Source of the DNA: Bimuria novae-zelandiae CBS 107.79
Taxonomy: Eukaryota > Ascomycota > Dothideomycetes > Pleosporales > Didymosphaeriaceae
NCBI GenBank assembly: GCA_010015655.1
Contig: ML976680.1
Coordinates: 107,685-145,001 of the forward strand
Length of the DNA stretch: 37,317 nucleotides
Reading direction: 5' to 3'
Part shown: piece after piece, positions 12,001-22,434 of the stretch
Layout of the letters: each line of letters starts with the position of its first letter
How positions within the stretch are numbered: position 1 is the stretch's first letter
The notes under the pieces: generated by a model
Seen by the model: the letters and a program-made list of their open reading frames with translations, nothing else
Databases searched by the model: none
What the model was told of the DNA's origin: nothing
Made by a program: the position numbers and the translations under genes

Positions 12001-12660
12001 AGCCTAAATAGCTATTAAAGGGCGAAAAGCTATATTAATAGGAGTTAGCCTATTTTTCTTATCCTATAACTAGAACGTTAAACTAGTTAAGAACTTTAGG
12101 GTATAAAGATTAGCCTTAGAGCTTAGAACTAACGCAAAGAAGGCCACGAAGGTAATAATAAAAAAGTTTAAGAAAGTTTTCAACTTTACTTAGGTACAAA
12201 TAGTAATAGCCTAATCAGAATAAGAGCGCCTAGCGAACTATTAACGTAAAAATACTTTAATTTTAAAGAAAGAAAATAAGGTGTAGCTAAAATATAAAAA
12301 CTACTTCTAAAACTAATATTTAAGTAAGAAGCTTAACTAGAAGTAAGAAAAGTGTATTATAAAAAAAGTAATAAACTCTTATATAGTAGAACTAGATATC
12401 CCGCCAAATATGCACTCTAGGTTCTACGTAAATAGGCTAAAGTTAGTCTTATTAAACCCTCTTTCTAGCTAAACCACTAATAACGCCAAGCCCAAAGCAA
12501 TTATAATAAAAGAGGGGGAAAAAAGTACAGTATAGTTAATATATATAAAAAACGCTAGTCCCGTAGAAATAAAAAGGTAGAATACCTAGTATAATAGGAA
12601 AACTACTTTTAAAGAACTTAGGAACCTTATAGAAACCTTAATTAAGCTACTACGTTAGAC
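9040..12660 (+). pseudogene. pol (protease, reverse transcriptase, RNase H, integrase) of nested family A element
   Basis: A protease-like stretch comes first (about 9060-9400). RT begins near 9674 with an open 66-codon piece containing the PYSPLFNMSRKELLVL start, FTKK and GLRFYVNY, equivalent to the GLRFCVDY block of Ty3/gypsy RT. The active site at 10157-10168 reads YINN instead of YIDD, so RIP destroyed both aspartates. RNase H follows (about 10580-11000). The integrase core has an SDRGGQFVSEF block with its Asp at 11810-11812, then an HPETD block near 11894. The conserved C-terminal NRLKLVLL segment is near 12430. Stops are scattered throughout. A chromodomain-like tail after the integrase is possible but weak. 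Confidence 0.88.
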
Positions 12661-12699
12661 TATTAGGAGAAGTTTACTAAGCTATATTAAAATTATAGC

Positions 12700-14618
12700 A
12701 GAAAACTTTTAATAAGATTTTATTATAATATTCCCTAAATTAGCTTCTATTAGGGCCTAAAGAGGCTCTACGATGCCTACCTTACTAAGTTAAAAAATCT
12801 AGCTAAATAAAGGTGTCTAAAATAAGGGTAAGAATAATATTATTAGGGGATAAAATTAAGTATTAGGAAAGAAAGTTAAGAAGAAATCTTAAAAAAGTAA
12901 CTTAAAAAACTCTTAGAACTACTAGGAATAATAAGGGGACTAAATAATTCTTATAGTAGCAAGAGATAACACTTATAAAAAAAAGTAAGCTTTAGAAGTA
13001 AACTAAAGTAAGAAAGAAAGAGGAACTAAGTAAAAAGGGTATTTTTAGCTACTAAAGAAATAGTAAAACTCTTTTTAATAATATTTAGGTCTACTTCTCT
13101 GCCTTTTAATATACTACTAGGGTTAGGGAAGCTATTATCCTCCTTACTTAGATACTCTTTAATTATAATAGCCTAAAGCCACTAGCGCAAGCCTTAGTAG
13201 GCTTAAGTAGGTATATTAGCTCCCGCGAGGACATTATCTATTATCTAAAGACTATTTATTATAATACCCTTATCTACCACCACGAACTTACTAGAGAGCT
13301 ATATAATGTTAGCCTTAGAAGATAGCTTTATTATTTTAAAAAAAAAACTTATAGAAAGGTTCTTGTACTCCTAATAGAATACCTTAAAGTTAGTAGTATA
13401 AATTTAAAGAAGGCTAAAAGTCTTTTTAACTATGACTATAATACGCTCTAAAAGCTAAATAATCTTATAAAAAAGTAATAGGGCCTAAAGTAGTAGAAGT
13501 CTTACTCTTAAAAGAGGTATAGTAATTAATAATAGCAACCTTATAAGCAGAATAGAACACGTTAAAGTTAATAAAAAAGGCTTTTTATTCCTAGCTACTC
13601 TTTCAAACCTTATTTATAAGATAGCTAATACTAATAACTATAATATTAGCGAACTTTTCGTGGCTAACTTTATTAAGGGTAGGCTAAATCTAGGTAGGGG
13701 AAGAAGTTAGCAGAGCACACCTTAAAGTTATCTAAAATAAGTTAGACTAAAGTATACCTATCTAGTATAGCTAGTAAGCTTATAGGTATAGCACTCCTCG
13801 TAGGATACTATCTTGCCCGCTAGCACCTACTAATAAACGCGTTTATAAGTAATATAGTTAATATACTAGCGCTTAATTATCGCGCGTAGCAAGATTAGAC
13901 CCTAAGAGCTAAGCTTGTTAAGTTAATAAGTACGCACACCTAGGCTAATAAAGAACTAAAAAGAAGGTTAGAAAAGCAAGAAAATAAGTTAGAAAGTAAA
14001 AAAAAGTAAAAAAAGTATAAAAGAAAGTTTAGAACTTACTTTATAAGCTTTAAAAGGACTAAGCTTTTTAGTAAGCTAGCTAAGAAGGATTACGCTAGCG
14101 TTAAAAATAGTAGCCTTATTTTAAAAAAGCTTAGTTTTCTTAAGTTAGTAACTAAGTAATTATAATAGGGATAGGCCTTCCTTTATTTTATTATTAAAGT
14201 TAGTAACACGCCTTTAATACTTAGGCGTCCTTATTACGCGGCTATTACGTAAAGGGCTAGCTATCTTATTAGAATAGTAAGGGGAATTAGATCGCGAAGT
14301 TAGAGAAAACTAGGCTAAAAGTAAGACGTTATAGCGCATAAAGTTAAGCTAAGAAAAAAGAAAGCTTAAAAAAGTAAGGTCTAGAAGCGAAGTAAGAAGC
14401 TATTTTATATATATAATAATAAGTAAACGCACTAGCGCAAACACACTACTATAGTAATTACTTATAGTAAGGATATAAAATTAGTCACGCGAGAACAGAA
14501 CTAGTAAAAGGGTTATAATAGTAAAAAAAATCGTAAGTAGATAATAAAATAACTATAAAGCTATATAAATAAGATAAGACGAGGAGATTTTTTACCCTTA
14601 ATAAAAGGAAGGAAGGTA
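12700..14618 (+). pseudogene. Long 3' region after integrase of family A, possible extra ORF
   Basis: About 1.9 kb separates the end of pol from the 3' LTR, long for a gypsy element. The same region is present in the outer copy (to 7289, then 14780-15347) and in the reverse copy (25024-26900). In the less mutated reverse copy, two stretches read as coherent protein once a few RIP stops are ignored. One contains ERVKIGKEG followed by LFAANFIKG; the other is a Lys/Glu/Leu-rich, coiled-coil-like stretch. I recognise no domain. It could be a third ORF (env-like or captured), or a second gag-like protein. The paired frames suggest it was coding before RIP. Confidence 0.4.
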
Positions 14619-14779
14619 TATAATAGGCTATACTTAGTTATTATCTTAAATTCTTAACCCTTAGTTATGTAAACCTTAGATATATAAGTTCGACGCCTAA
14701 AGCTTAACTTCGGACTCTTTATCGAATTTATAAGTATTCTTCTGGCACCTTTGGCTTCTTGAGCACCTAGCCCCTTACA
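14619..14779 (+). repeat. 3' LTR of nested family A element (161 bp)
   Basis: It starts TATAATAGGCTA (TG changed to TA by RIP) and ends CCCCTTACA. Directly after it is TCTAG, the duplicated target site. Confidence 0.92.
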
Positions 14780-15347
14780 TCTAGAACTTACTTTGCGAGT
14801 TTTAAAAAGACCAAACTTCTTAATAAGCTAGCTAAGAAGAAATACGCTAGCGTTAAAGATAGTTGGTTTAAGTTAGTAATTAAGTAACTATAATATAGAT
14901 AAAACTTCCTTTACTATATTATTAAAAATAATAATTTACTTTTAACACTTAATAGTCCTCGCCGCACGAATATTACGTAAAAGGATAACTATTTTATTAA
15001 AATAAAAAGAGCAATTAGATTATAAAGTTAAAAAAGACTAAGCTAAAAGCAAGACGTTATAGTGTATAAAATTAAAAGAAGAAAAAAGAGAGCATAAAAG
15101 AGTAAGGTTTAAAAGCTAGGTAAAAAGTACATTTATGTATATAATAATAAGTAAATGCACTAGCCCGAACATACTATTATAGTAACTACTTATAGTAAGA
15201 ATATAAAATTAGAAACGCGAGAATAGAACTAGTAAATGTTTTTAAAGTAGTAAGAGAATTATAAGTAAATAATAAAATAATCGCGAAGCTATATAGTAAA
15301 ATAAAACATAAAGATTTTTCTTTACCCTAATAAAGGAAAGGGAGGTA

Positions 15348-15510
15348 TATAATAAGCTACGCCTAATTATTACCTTAGATCCTTAATCCTTAGTTATGCA
15401 AACCCTCGATATATATAAATTTAATGCCTAAAGCTTAACTTTACACTTTTTATTAAATTTACAAGTATTCTTTTGACACCTTTGGCTCCTTAACCACCCA
15501 GTCCCCTACA
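15348..15510 (+). repeat. 3' LTR of the outer family A copy
   Basis: It starts TATAATAAGCTACGCC and ends CCCCTACA, matching the 161-bp family A LTR with small indels. It is followed immediately by minus-strand Fot transposase sequence, so the first downstream bases (ctttc) are one copy of the expected TSD. Confidence 0.85.
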
Positions 15511-17190
15511 CTTTCTCTTAATTTTTAAAATTTAGTAAATTTATTAAGGATTTAATTAGGATTAGGTAGTAATATACCTATTATTTTAAAAGAGCTAAGG
15601 ATAGTTAATTCCTTAAAAAGGCCTTTTACGTATTTTAGAATAGGAGAAAGAAGTTACCTTTAGTAATAGAAGCTAGGCCCTAGCTTTTATAAAGGTATTA
15701 TAATAGCTCTGCTAAGTTGGTTATTAATAGAGGCTTAAATATTATAACGTTAAGTAGCTAAAGCGTATAAGTAAAATAAGGAGGTAAAATAGAAAAAAAA
15801 TCTTATTTTAATTATAATAGTTAATAAAGTCCAGAGCAACATAAGATCTATAGCTATTTAAAATTAAAAGTAAATATAATTATTAAGTCTTCTCTTTTAT
15901 ACAGCGATTAAAAACCTACTTAAGTTAGGCAAGCCTAATATTATTATTTATCTAGTTAGATAATAATAAAGTAATAAATACTTTATGTTCTCCTGCCTTA
16001 ATATTCTCTACCTAGGTTAATTAGATACCCTTATTAGTAGCCTTATAGATAAGGCTTAGTAGCAAAGCTAAGCTATTAACGTAAATACTGTAACAGGAAC
16101 AATCGCTCGTCGATACGAGAACCCTTGGCCAGTCAAGACAGGATTCGAGATCATCCGAAAACCGACACTCATTCGTATCGGACCAATTTCGGATCTATCA
16201 GACCGATGGGGAACTACGGATCTGATTCGGACCTATTTCGGATCTATCAGACTAACGGTTAACTTATAGCAGATATGTGCTAGCTAGCTATCTAAGAAGC
16301 GGTGTATTTAGAGGAGCTTAGGGCTTTTATAGTTTAGTACCTTTTCTATATCCTTTCGTACCAGGCCTATAGGCACTTAATTTATTCGAGGCTACTTTCT
16401 TATACACGCACTCCTATATGCCTCTGCCAAGAGATATGCCAATATTAATCCTTTGAGTGACCTGCGCCGATACAAATACATGCTAGGAGCGTAATCTACA
16501 CGCGATTACTATCTTAATGTAATATCCTAACCTCCTTTTTCTTTTATATTTGTCTACTAAATATTCTTTTTAATCTACTAATAATACTAATTAGGCGGCC
16601 TTTCATATGTATATTATAAATATAATAAGGATCTATACAATATTAATTAATCTTACTATATAAAAGGTAAAACTAAAGGTAATATTTATTTACTAAATTA
16701 ACTTTATGGCAATTACTGTCTATCCCGAGGGTCTATTATAAAATAAGATAAATGCTGTATTAGTTAATAAAGCAGGTAACCTAACTTTTTATAACTAGCT
16801 CTTTTACTATCGCAGAGGCGAAATTTTATATTATCTCTCTAGTAGGAGGTATATATCTCTTTATAAGTCTTTTAATATATCGTACGAGCTCCTGCTCGTA
16901 CTATATGTTAAGCTTTTGTTAATCGTTCGTAGTGGCTGCACGCGACGCGGTAACACCTTAGTGTCTTTGCGATAGTGTACTGCGATTAATACCATATCTA
17001 GTAGCAACTTCTATATATGAAAAGTCTTCTCCTTATTCTTGCGATTCAATTTCATTAATTGCAGCCTAAATTAGGTCTATATTGGTGGAATTATCGCGCG
17101 TTGAAGGATAGGGAGTTTTGACGCGTTCGGTGTTCCGCGTGCATTGGCTGAATCCGTGCATTGGGTGCACGGACACGGTAGTGCCCTTTA
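15511..17190 (-). pseudogene. Fot/pogo-type DDE transposase (family P2), minus strand, interrupted by a solo LTR and truncated at its C-terminus
   Basis: Read leftward from about 17080, the frame opens with STNIDLI-AAI and ESQE, then a psq/CENP-B type helix-turn-helix (FSYIEVATRYGINRSTLSQRH). A second CENP-B-like block follows (LVRYIKRL, then PPTREII and NFASAI). The DDE domain follows with YNIHMKGRL (normally MDEKGF) near 16620 and ITLLAC. After the solo LTR at 16089-16474 the frame resumes with LIYKATNKGI and VFNR, then LLILNSYRSYV (second Asp now Asn) and SQGLASITKGNFF. Several catalytic residues are lost and stops are frequent. The outer family A element inserted at 15510/15511, removing the tail. 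Upstream (17080-17190) lies a 5' region shared with the copy at 22180. Confidence 0.85.
16089..16474. mobile_element. Solo LTR (386 bp) with TSD AATAC inside Fot transposase P2
   Basis: The insert begins TGTAACAGG and ends CCGATACA, with AATAC on both sides (16084-16088 and 16475-16479). Removing it restores the transposase reading frame on the minus strand. Internally a 26-bp unit is repeated with one mismatch at 16178-16203 and 16227-16252. TpG and CpA are common, so it was not RIP-mutated. It matches no other LTR in the window. Confidence 0.75.
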
Positions 17191-19415
17191 GGTTTAATGC
17201 CGGGCGGAATGAAACTCTCTCTCTCTCTCAGCAGATTGAGGCAAAGTCACGATGGCACTAGGCCATGAAGCGGCATGCTTGCGAGTAGTTCGCAAGCTCG
17301 CCCTCGATTTTCACAACAGCACTCAACTCCATCCATTCTGTGGACACGGTTGAAGTATTGGTGGCTCCACTCGCTGTCAACTTGGCGTGCGGTTCTCGTA
17401 CGGCTGTAAGTTTTTCAAATAGCTAAACGGCTCAGGAAAGAACGCCGTGACCGAATTTATATAGAGCATATGTGTACTGCTGCTTGGATCAAGCCGCATA
17501 TTGTGGAGTAAGTGCCTTGAGCATTACTTAATGTTGGGGACTGGCGTACAAGCATTCGCCCTGTAGGGGTAGATTTATATTACTGGCCATGGGATTGCTG
17601 ATGGCAATGCTCAGCATTGCCTTCGTGCGTCGTTCAGTCTTACTACGACGAGGTAGCTCGGCAGATCATCATAGCGTAAAGTTCTAATTCCCGTGTCTGA
17701 CCGCCCGTCCAAGGTATCCACTTGTACCGGTGAAGCACGAACCTAGAGGTTGTCGCTTAGGCGAGTAGCCGTTTCCCGAATAACATCGCGCCAAGCCAGA
17801 CCCGAGTGATGTTGTAGGCAGCAATGTCATACAACATGCTCGTCGCACCACACATGGCGAAGTGCTGTGCTTCATTCGTCTAGCAACGTGGAACGTGTTC
17901 TTTGCAGGCCAGACGATTTTGGTTAACAGTCCATTACTTGGCGTGAAAACACATATCAACGCATGCGGTGTTTCATTTACGGAGGAAATGGTGAGCTCGA
18001 AGCCTTCCAGGATACGAGCCGAAGGATGGCGTACGCTAACGCGTCAACCACCAGGAAATTTTGAGGGTTTCCTTTGCAGGCTAAGCTCCAGAAGGGCGCT
18101 TTACCCTTGACATCCTAGCCTGCACGCTTTTTTCTAAACACCATAAGGCTTCTGACCTCAAGAATGCTCCTACCTCCGTAGTGTTAAGTCTTCATCCGTC
18201 ACCAAAACATCAACGTTTTACCTTGGGGTACCAGGTGTTTGTCCCCAGCGTCGCTTCAAAATCAACAAGAATTAACTATCGCATTGGTAGAAAGGGTAGT
18301 GGACTTGATTAACAAAAAGGAACTGGTGCCACGGTATTGTTTCTCAAGCGACGCTAAGAACAAAATTCTAGCGTACGAAGGGTTCACAACGAAGTGGAGT
18401 CTACGGATCGTGGTTATTAGCGAAATTCAAATCGGTGTTTGCCCAATGTGGTCCCAGGTGCCTACAGCTAATCCATTTTGAACGTGCTTGCAGCAGACTG
18501 CTACACAGCGTATGTTCGCCTTACGAGGCTGAGCATTCGCACCTTCCTGCGCCCCACAAGAACTTCTTGGGCGAGGTTGGCACTACTGATCTACAGAGCT
18601 TGTTTCCACGCCGGCAAGTCACTTCGTGTCCATTGTTGGAGAAATGTCACCAGTTTCAAGGTGTTCACAGCCAATGTCACTTGCGTACGCCTCCTGCCCC
18701 GCCTCAAATTTGGTCCGTCTATGCAAGTAAGAGGAAGGTAAAAGGGCCCTTTCTATTTTTGGGGGCTTGTAGCAGACAATTATATACAACAACTCCATGC
18801 AATCGCCGCCGCCGCATGCGCCGCGCCCGGCGTGGGCGCTTAACCAAGTCTGAATATGTGCCAAGTTACTCAAAAACGTGGCACTTACTGGTGGCTCTCG
18901 GACCCAACAAGTATCGTGAATCTACGTGAGACTAGGCGCAGTACACCTAAGGGCCAGGGGGCGGGCCTCTTTACAGGACAAAACCAGGGTCAAAAACAGT
19001 GCCATTCACTTTTCTTCGATTCGTGAACTCCGGAATTTAGCGCGGCCGTTCACCAGAATCGATGCATCCTTGAACATTTCATAGGATACGGTGTAGCGCA
19101 CGGTGACGCCTGTGCGTGATGGCTGTGCTGCGGAGGATGGAGGGAAGGTGAAGGGGCATTTGCCTCAACTAAGGCATTCTCGCCTGTCACACACTCTGTA
19201 CACTAGTGCTTCGATTTTTCTATCCTCTCAAGTGCTGGAGAATAGCCCTGACGCCAATTCCTTGTCGAACGATATCGTCGTCGCTTCTGTTTGTCACTTG
19301 GTGCCTGCCTAGCTAGCATTGCGTTTGCCCAATAGACGCACTAATAGCGTCAAAGCGCACCTGCCTTTCTCGAAAAACTTCCTCACTCCCTCCTCATCTT
19401 GGTTTCATTACCGGT
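17191..19415. other. GC-balanced spacer of the gene island, no convincing gene
   Basis: Base composition is near 50 percent GC and CpA/TpG are normal. Open frames here are short, mostly lack ATG starts and show no domain. A CT dinucleotide run lies at 17215-17229. On the minus strand, around 17700-17735, a short frame contains TGTSGYLGRAV, which looks like an NAD(P)-binding glycine motif, but the frame ends a few codons later. The last 450 bases probably hold the promoter of the next gene: a pyrimidine-rich leader (about 19379-19410) runs almost to its ATG. Confidence 0.5.
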
Positions 19416-21746
19416 ATGGACGTTTTCGACCTGAAAGCCGGACTATCCCAGGGCTGGCTGCGTGAGCGCATGTCCGTCGTTCGATCGCAGAGGTACCTAT
19501 GGGTAGCAGCCGCCAGCGTGTCGGTGTGCAGTTCGAGGTGAGCGATACACTCTTTAATCCGATCACGACTTCTCCTTTGCGTGCATGCGAGACCTGACCG
19601 CAGGCGGGCTGACCGTGCCGTGCGACGGAACGGAATCAAGTTCACGAGGCCCTCCTTACGACGTGGGGCAATACGCTGACTTGTTATTAGTACGTTGTGA
19701 TATGCTTCAGGCTACAGTTATACTGAGGACGTTACTGACATGTTCAACATTTAGGATATCTCCTCGTGGAGCTGAATGTCAACTTCCCGCTCTACCTATG
19801 CCTCCTTCAGTTCGCGACAATCGCCATCACAGTTGCGGTTTCCTATTCGATAAAGCGTCGCGACGAACCATCACCGCCATTTCGAAACATCACCGTGGCA
19901 GGATGGGCTAAGCTTGCTCTCGCAATCCTGTTGACAGCCGCGGGCATGATATTGGGGCTCCAAGCTATCTTACACTTCCAAAATCTTCCCACACTGGTGA
20001 TGCTTACGGTCAGCTTCGTCCGCCTCTTCAAAAGTGGGTTTACTAACCATACAGGCAACTTCATACTGCGTCGAGACAGCTATCCTCACACTGTGTGGCC
20101 ATAGCTCTCAGTCACGCCTCGAGATAGGTCGCCTCGTCATTGCCACTCTGTGTTGCGCTGGTATTCTTCTGGGAGAGTACAGACTGCTCCCACAGGTCCT
20201 GGAAACCGCCATCCCAGCAGTGTTGTTGACCGGCGCAGCGAGAGCCTTCTGGTCAATCATTTACGACACGTCAGCGCATACAACCATCATTGCTCGACAT
20301 GTCGATGCTCTTCTTTGCGTCGTTGGATCGCTCCTTACTAGCGCCTGCATCTTCTTTCGTCGCGGAAACGACGAAACAGTTGAGAGACTGAACTCCGCGT
20401 TAGAATTCAGATACCTACCACTACTGGCGCTCAACCTTTTCGCAACGGCGATCGCCATACGCACTGGAAAGTCGGTTTTGGTACCGATAGACAATGGAAA
20501 GAATGGTGAAGGCCGTGACGAAGTCGACGAGAACACCAGCGACATAATCACCCTCTTCGCAATAACGGGAATCGCAGGAACTTTATCGGCTTCTAAACTT
20601 CGCCGTTCTTACACCTCATGGCCTCAGTACATCTTCTTCGCCTTTGTAATGGTATTGTGGTCTAGTCGCGGCCTGACTGTTAGGCAAGGACGAAGTTGTA
20701 TGGCCATGTACAACGCTATTCCAAACGATATTGCGCTACACTCAGTGGACAGCGAGGCTACCATTGTATCGGTGCTATCAGAAAGATCCGACAACACATG
20801 TGTCTCAGCTGTGCAAGCAAGCCGAAAGAGCATCTTCTTTCGAATCCTTCTTTTCGCCATCGCTCTTCCGACATGGTTGGCGTACTTGACTCTTAATTTC
20901 TCCGAGCAGGTACACGAAAACACGACCGAAGCGCATCCCATACTCGACCTTAACTATACTCCACAAACCGATGTAGAGTTCGTTATCAGCATGTACAAGG
21001 AGCCCATCAATCAAGTAGCCCACCTCATCTCCACGCTCAAGAAGATGCCCAACATGCCGGACCCGCAGATACACATTTACATAAAAGACATCGACACAAA
21101 CCTAGAGGAAATACAACAAGGCACAGGTGCCCACAAGGTGACGCCTTTGCCCAACATTGGACGAGAGGGAGAGACATACCTGAAGCACATCTTGGGTAGC
21201 TGGGATACACTAGCCAAACAGACTGTTTTCCTCCAGGCTGACGTCCACAATCCGCGCGAATTCTACCCTCGCATACGCGATTACTTCGTGCCAGATCGAA
21301 CCGGTATGCTGAGCCTGGGATGGTCCGGCCAGGTGTGCAATTGCGAGAACTGCGGCGACCGCTTCAACATGTGGGACAATACGCATCTCTTCCCTGAGAT
21401 CTCGAACCGTATCAACAACGCCACCAAGTGCGACAAGGTCCTTCTGAGCTACAAGGGACAATTCATCGCTTCGGCAAAACGCATACGAGGGGTCGATAAA
21501 TCAGTGTATCAAGATCTACACAAGGCATTCGTAGACCGCGACAGCTGGGCGCACCAGGAAGAATATCTGCAGGGCCGACGGGACTCTATGGACGCGCCGG
21601 TATTCGGATATACGATGGAGCGCATGTGGAATCTGCTGTTTCAATGCAATAGCATGGATGTGGCGTGGAAATGTCCGACGTTGTTGAGCGGCAATAGGAT
21701 CGGGGGAAGCGTTGAGGACTGTCAATGCTTGGACCCGGTCTTATAG
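19416..21746 (+). CDS. Multi-pass membrane protein with C-terminal DUF3431 domain
   Basis: The solid part is the frame ending TAG at 21744-21746. About six hydrophobic segments (20100-20920) are followed by a DUF3431 domain (about 20970-21700). Visible DUF3431 blocks are TDVEFVISMYKEP, NIGREGETYL (21153-21182), FLQADVHNP (about 21228-21254) and a Cys-rich CNCENCG. DUF3431 has no established reaction; it resembles glycosyltransferase-like domains, and here it would lie on one side of a membrane. The N-terminal part resembles DMT/TPT-like transporter membranes. The proposed start is ATG 19416. Exons 19416-19537, 19641-19689, 19772-20008 and 20055-21746 keep frame and give about 699 residues. 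The last intron has a perfect TACTAAC at 20041-20047 and CAG at 20052-20054; a donor at 19997 is equally in frame. The two 5' introns (donors GTGAGC at 19538 and GTACGT at 19690) are less sure. There is no sign of RIP. Confidence 0.75.
20009..20054 (+). other. Spliceosomal intron in the DUF3431 gene
   Basis: The reading frame changes from one open phase (upstream, to about 20100) to another (open from 20001 onward). A TACTAAC branch site (20041-20047) and ACAG acceptor (ending 20054) sit at the switch. Donor GTCAGC at 20009 gives a 46-bp intron; GTGATG at 19997 gives 58 bp. Both preserve frame. Confidence 0.65.
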
Positions 21747-22179
21747 TCTTGGGTGGACTCTTTGTTGGTTTGGTGCTCTTTTCCTCGTGGCATGGCGACG
21801 CCGTTTGTGGAAGCTCTTTGAGCATTCGATACCCATGTTTGGATGAGCTTTTCTTTTGTGCAATGTATGGCGGGCAGGCTTGGAGTCGTGTTGGACTGGG
21901 AAGATACTGTGAACACTTTCCGCAATCGGAAGTACAGTCTATCTTCCTCTGACGATCGCGAGTATCGGTCTCCCCTCATCTGATCAGTATCGCACGCACG
22001 GTTAAAATGGGTAGGTGCTAGTACTTCCTATCATGTAGGATAAACCAGTACACGGAACGCGGGTACCTTGCAGGCGCTCGTCACAGCCATAACAAACGGG
22101 AATAACACCAAACGCATTTCTCATCAACAATGGAACTAAGGACATCCGACGAAATCCTCGCCGTACGAGGAATAGCGCT
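21747..22179. other. 3' flank of the DUF3431 gene, no gene seen
   Basis: Normal composition. Open frames here on both strands are short and without recognisable domains. It probably holds the 3' UTR of the preceding gene. A 5' Fot transposon region begins near its right end. Confidence 0.4.
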
Positions 22180-22434
22180 AGTACCGTAGCTTGGCAGTTG
22201 GCGCGCCGCGTCACCGAACGCGCCACCCCACCATGCAATACCCCAACTTCAACGCGCTGTATCTCCACCAATATCGACCTAATTATAGCCGCGATAGAAG
22301 TAATTAAATTATAAAAACTAAGAGAATTTTTCTTGTATTAAAAAATTATAAAAGAATTTAGTATTATATAATTTATACTAACGCGCTAGTATAAGCGCTT
22401 TATTAGTTAGTAGTAGGTTCTTATATAATAGAGC
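22180..22434 (+). pseudogene. 5' end of a Fot/pogo-type transposase (family P2), plus strand, truncated
   Basis: From 22261 the plus strand reads STNIDLIIAAIEVIK, then an HTH-like FFLY-KIIKEFSII and LTR-YKRF with RIP stops. This is the same N-terminus as the minus-strand copy at 17080. Similarity extends upstream of the start: both copies share CACCGAACGCG, CTTCAACGCGC and TCCACCAATAT. The upstream part contains TGGCGCG and CGCGCCA arms (about 22199-22227) and a TACCGT that is also found in the other copy near 17190, the likely terminal region. RIP starts sharply at about 22275. The frame is lost near 22430, where family B sequence appears to begin. Confidence 0.7.

Larger units (their letters stand above)
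7290..14779 (+). mobile_element. Complete Ty3/gypsy retrotransposon, family A (7490 bp), nested in an older copy
   Basis: Two 161-bp LTRs (7290-7450 and 14619-14779) bound a 7.2-kb interior, in the order gag with zinc knuckle, protease-like region, RT, RNase H, integrase, then a long 3' region. Both flanks carry the same 5-bp duplication, TCTAG (7285-7289 and 14780-14784). The target is the 3' part of another family A copy in the same orientation. Removing the insert rejoins sequence that matches 14014-14050. Both LTRs differ mostly by C/T and G/A changes, so their divergence measures RIP rather than time. The interior is dead: many stops and a mutated RT active site. Confidence 0.92.
3867..15510 (+). 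mobile_element. Outer, older copy of Ty3/gypsy family A, interrupted by a second family A element
   Basis: Segments 3867-7289 and 14780-15510 are two pieces of one element. They align by eye with about 10459-14035 and 14036-14779 of the complete copy nested between them. The 5' part (LTR, gag, protease, most of RT) is not in the window: a Fot/pogo element inserted at a TA (3867-3868), and whatever precedes lies off the left edge. Compared with the nested copy, the outer one lacks about 30 bp near 3912, about 120 bp near 6730 and about 70 bp near 7030, so it has decayed by deletion as well as RIP. Its 3' LTR is 15348-15510, followed directly by a minus-strand Fot transposase into which it inserted. 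Confidence 0.85.

Noticed and set aside
7290..15510. Three same-direction family A LTRs as a tandem array or unequal-recombination product
   Set aside because: TCTAG duplications and the rejoined outer sequence show a nested insertion instead.
17684..18930. Several open frames of 80-164 codons in the gene island as possible genes or small secreted effectors
   Set aside because: Most lack an ATG (they begin GTG or TTG), overlap each other on both strands, have no signal peptide or domain and show low-complexity composition.
21725..21952. 75-codon plus-strand frame after the DUF3431 stop as a second gene
   Set aside because: It overlaps the end of the DUF3431 coding frame in another phase, has no domain and fits a 3' UTR.
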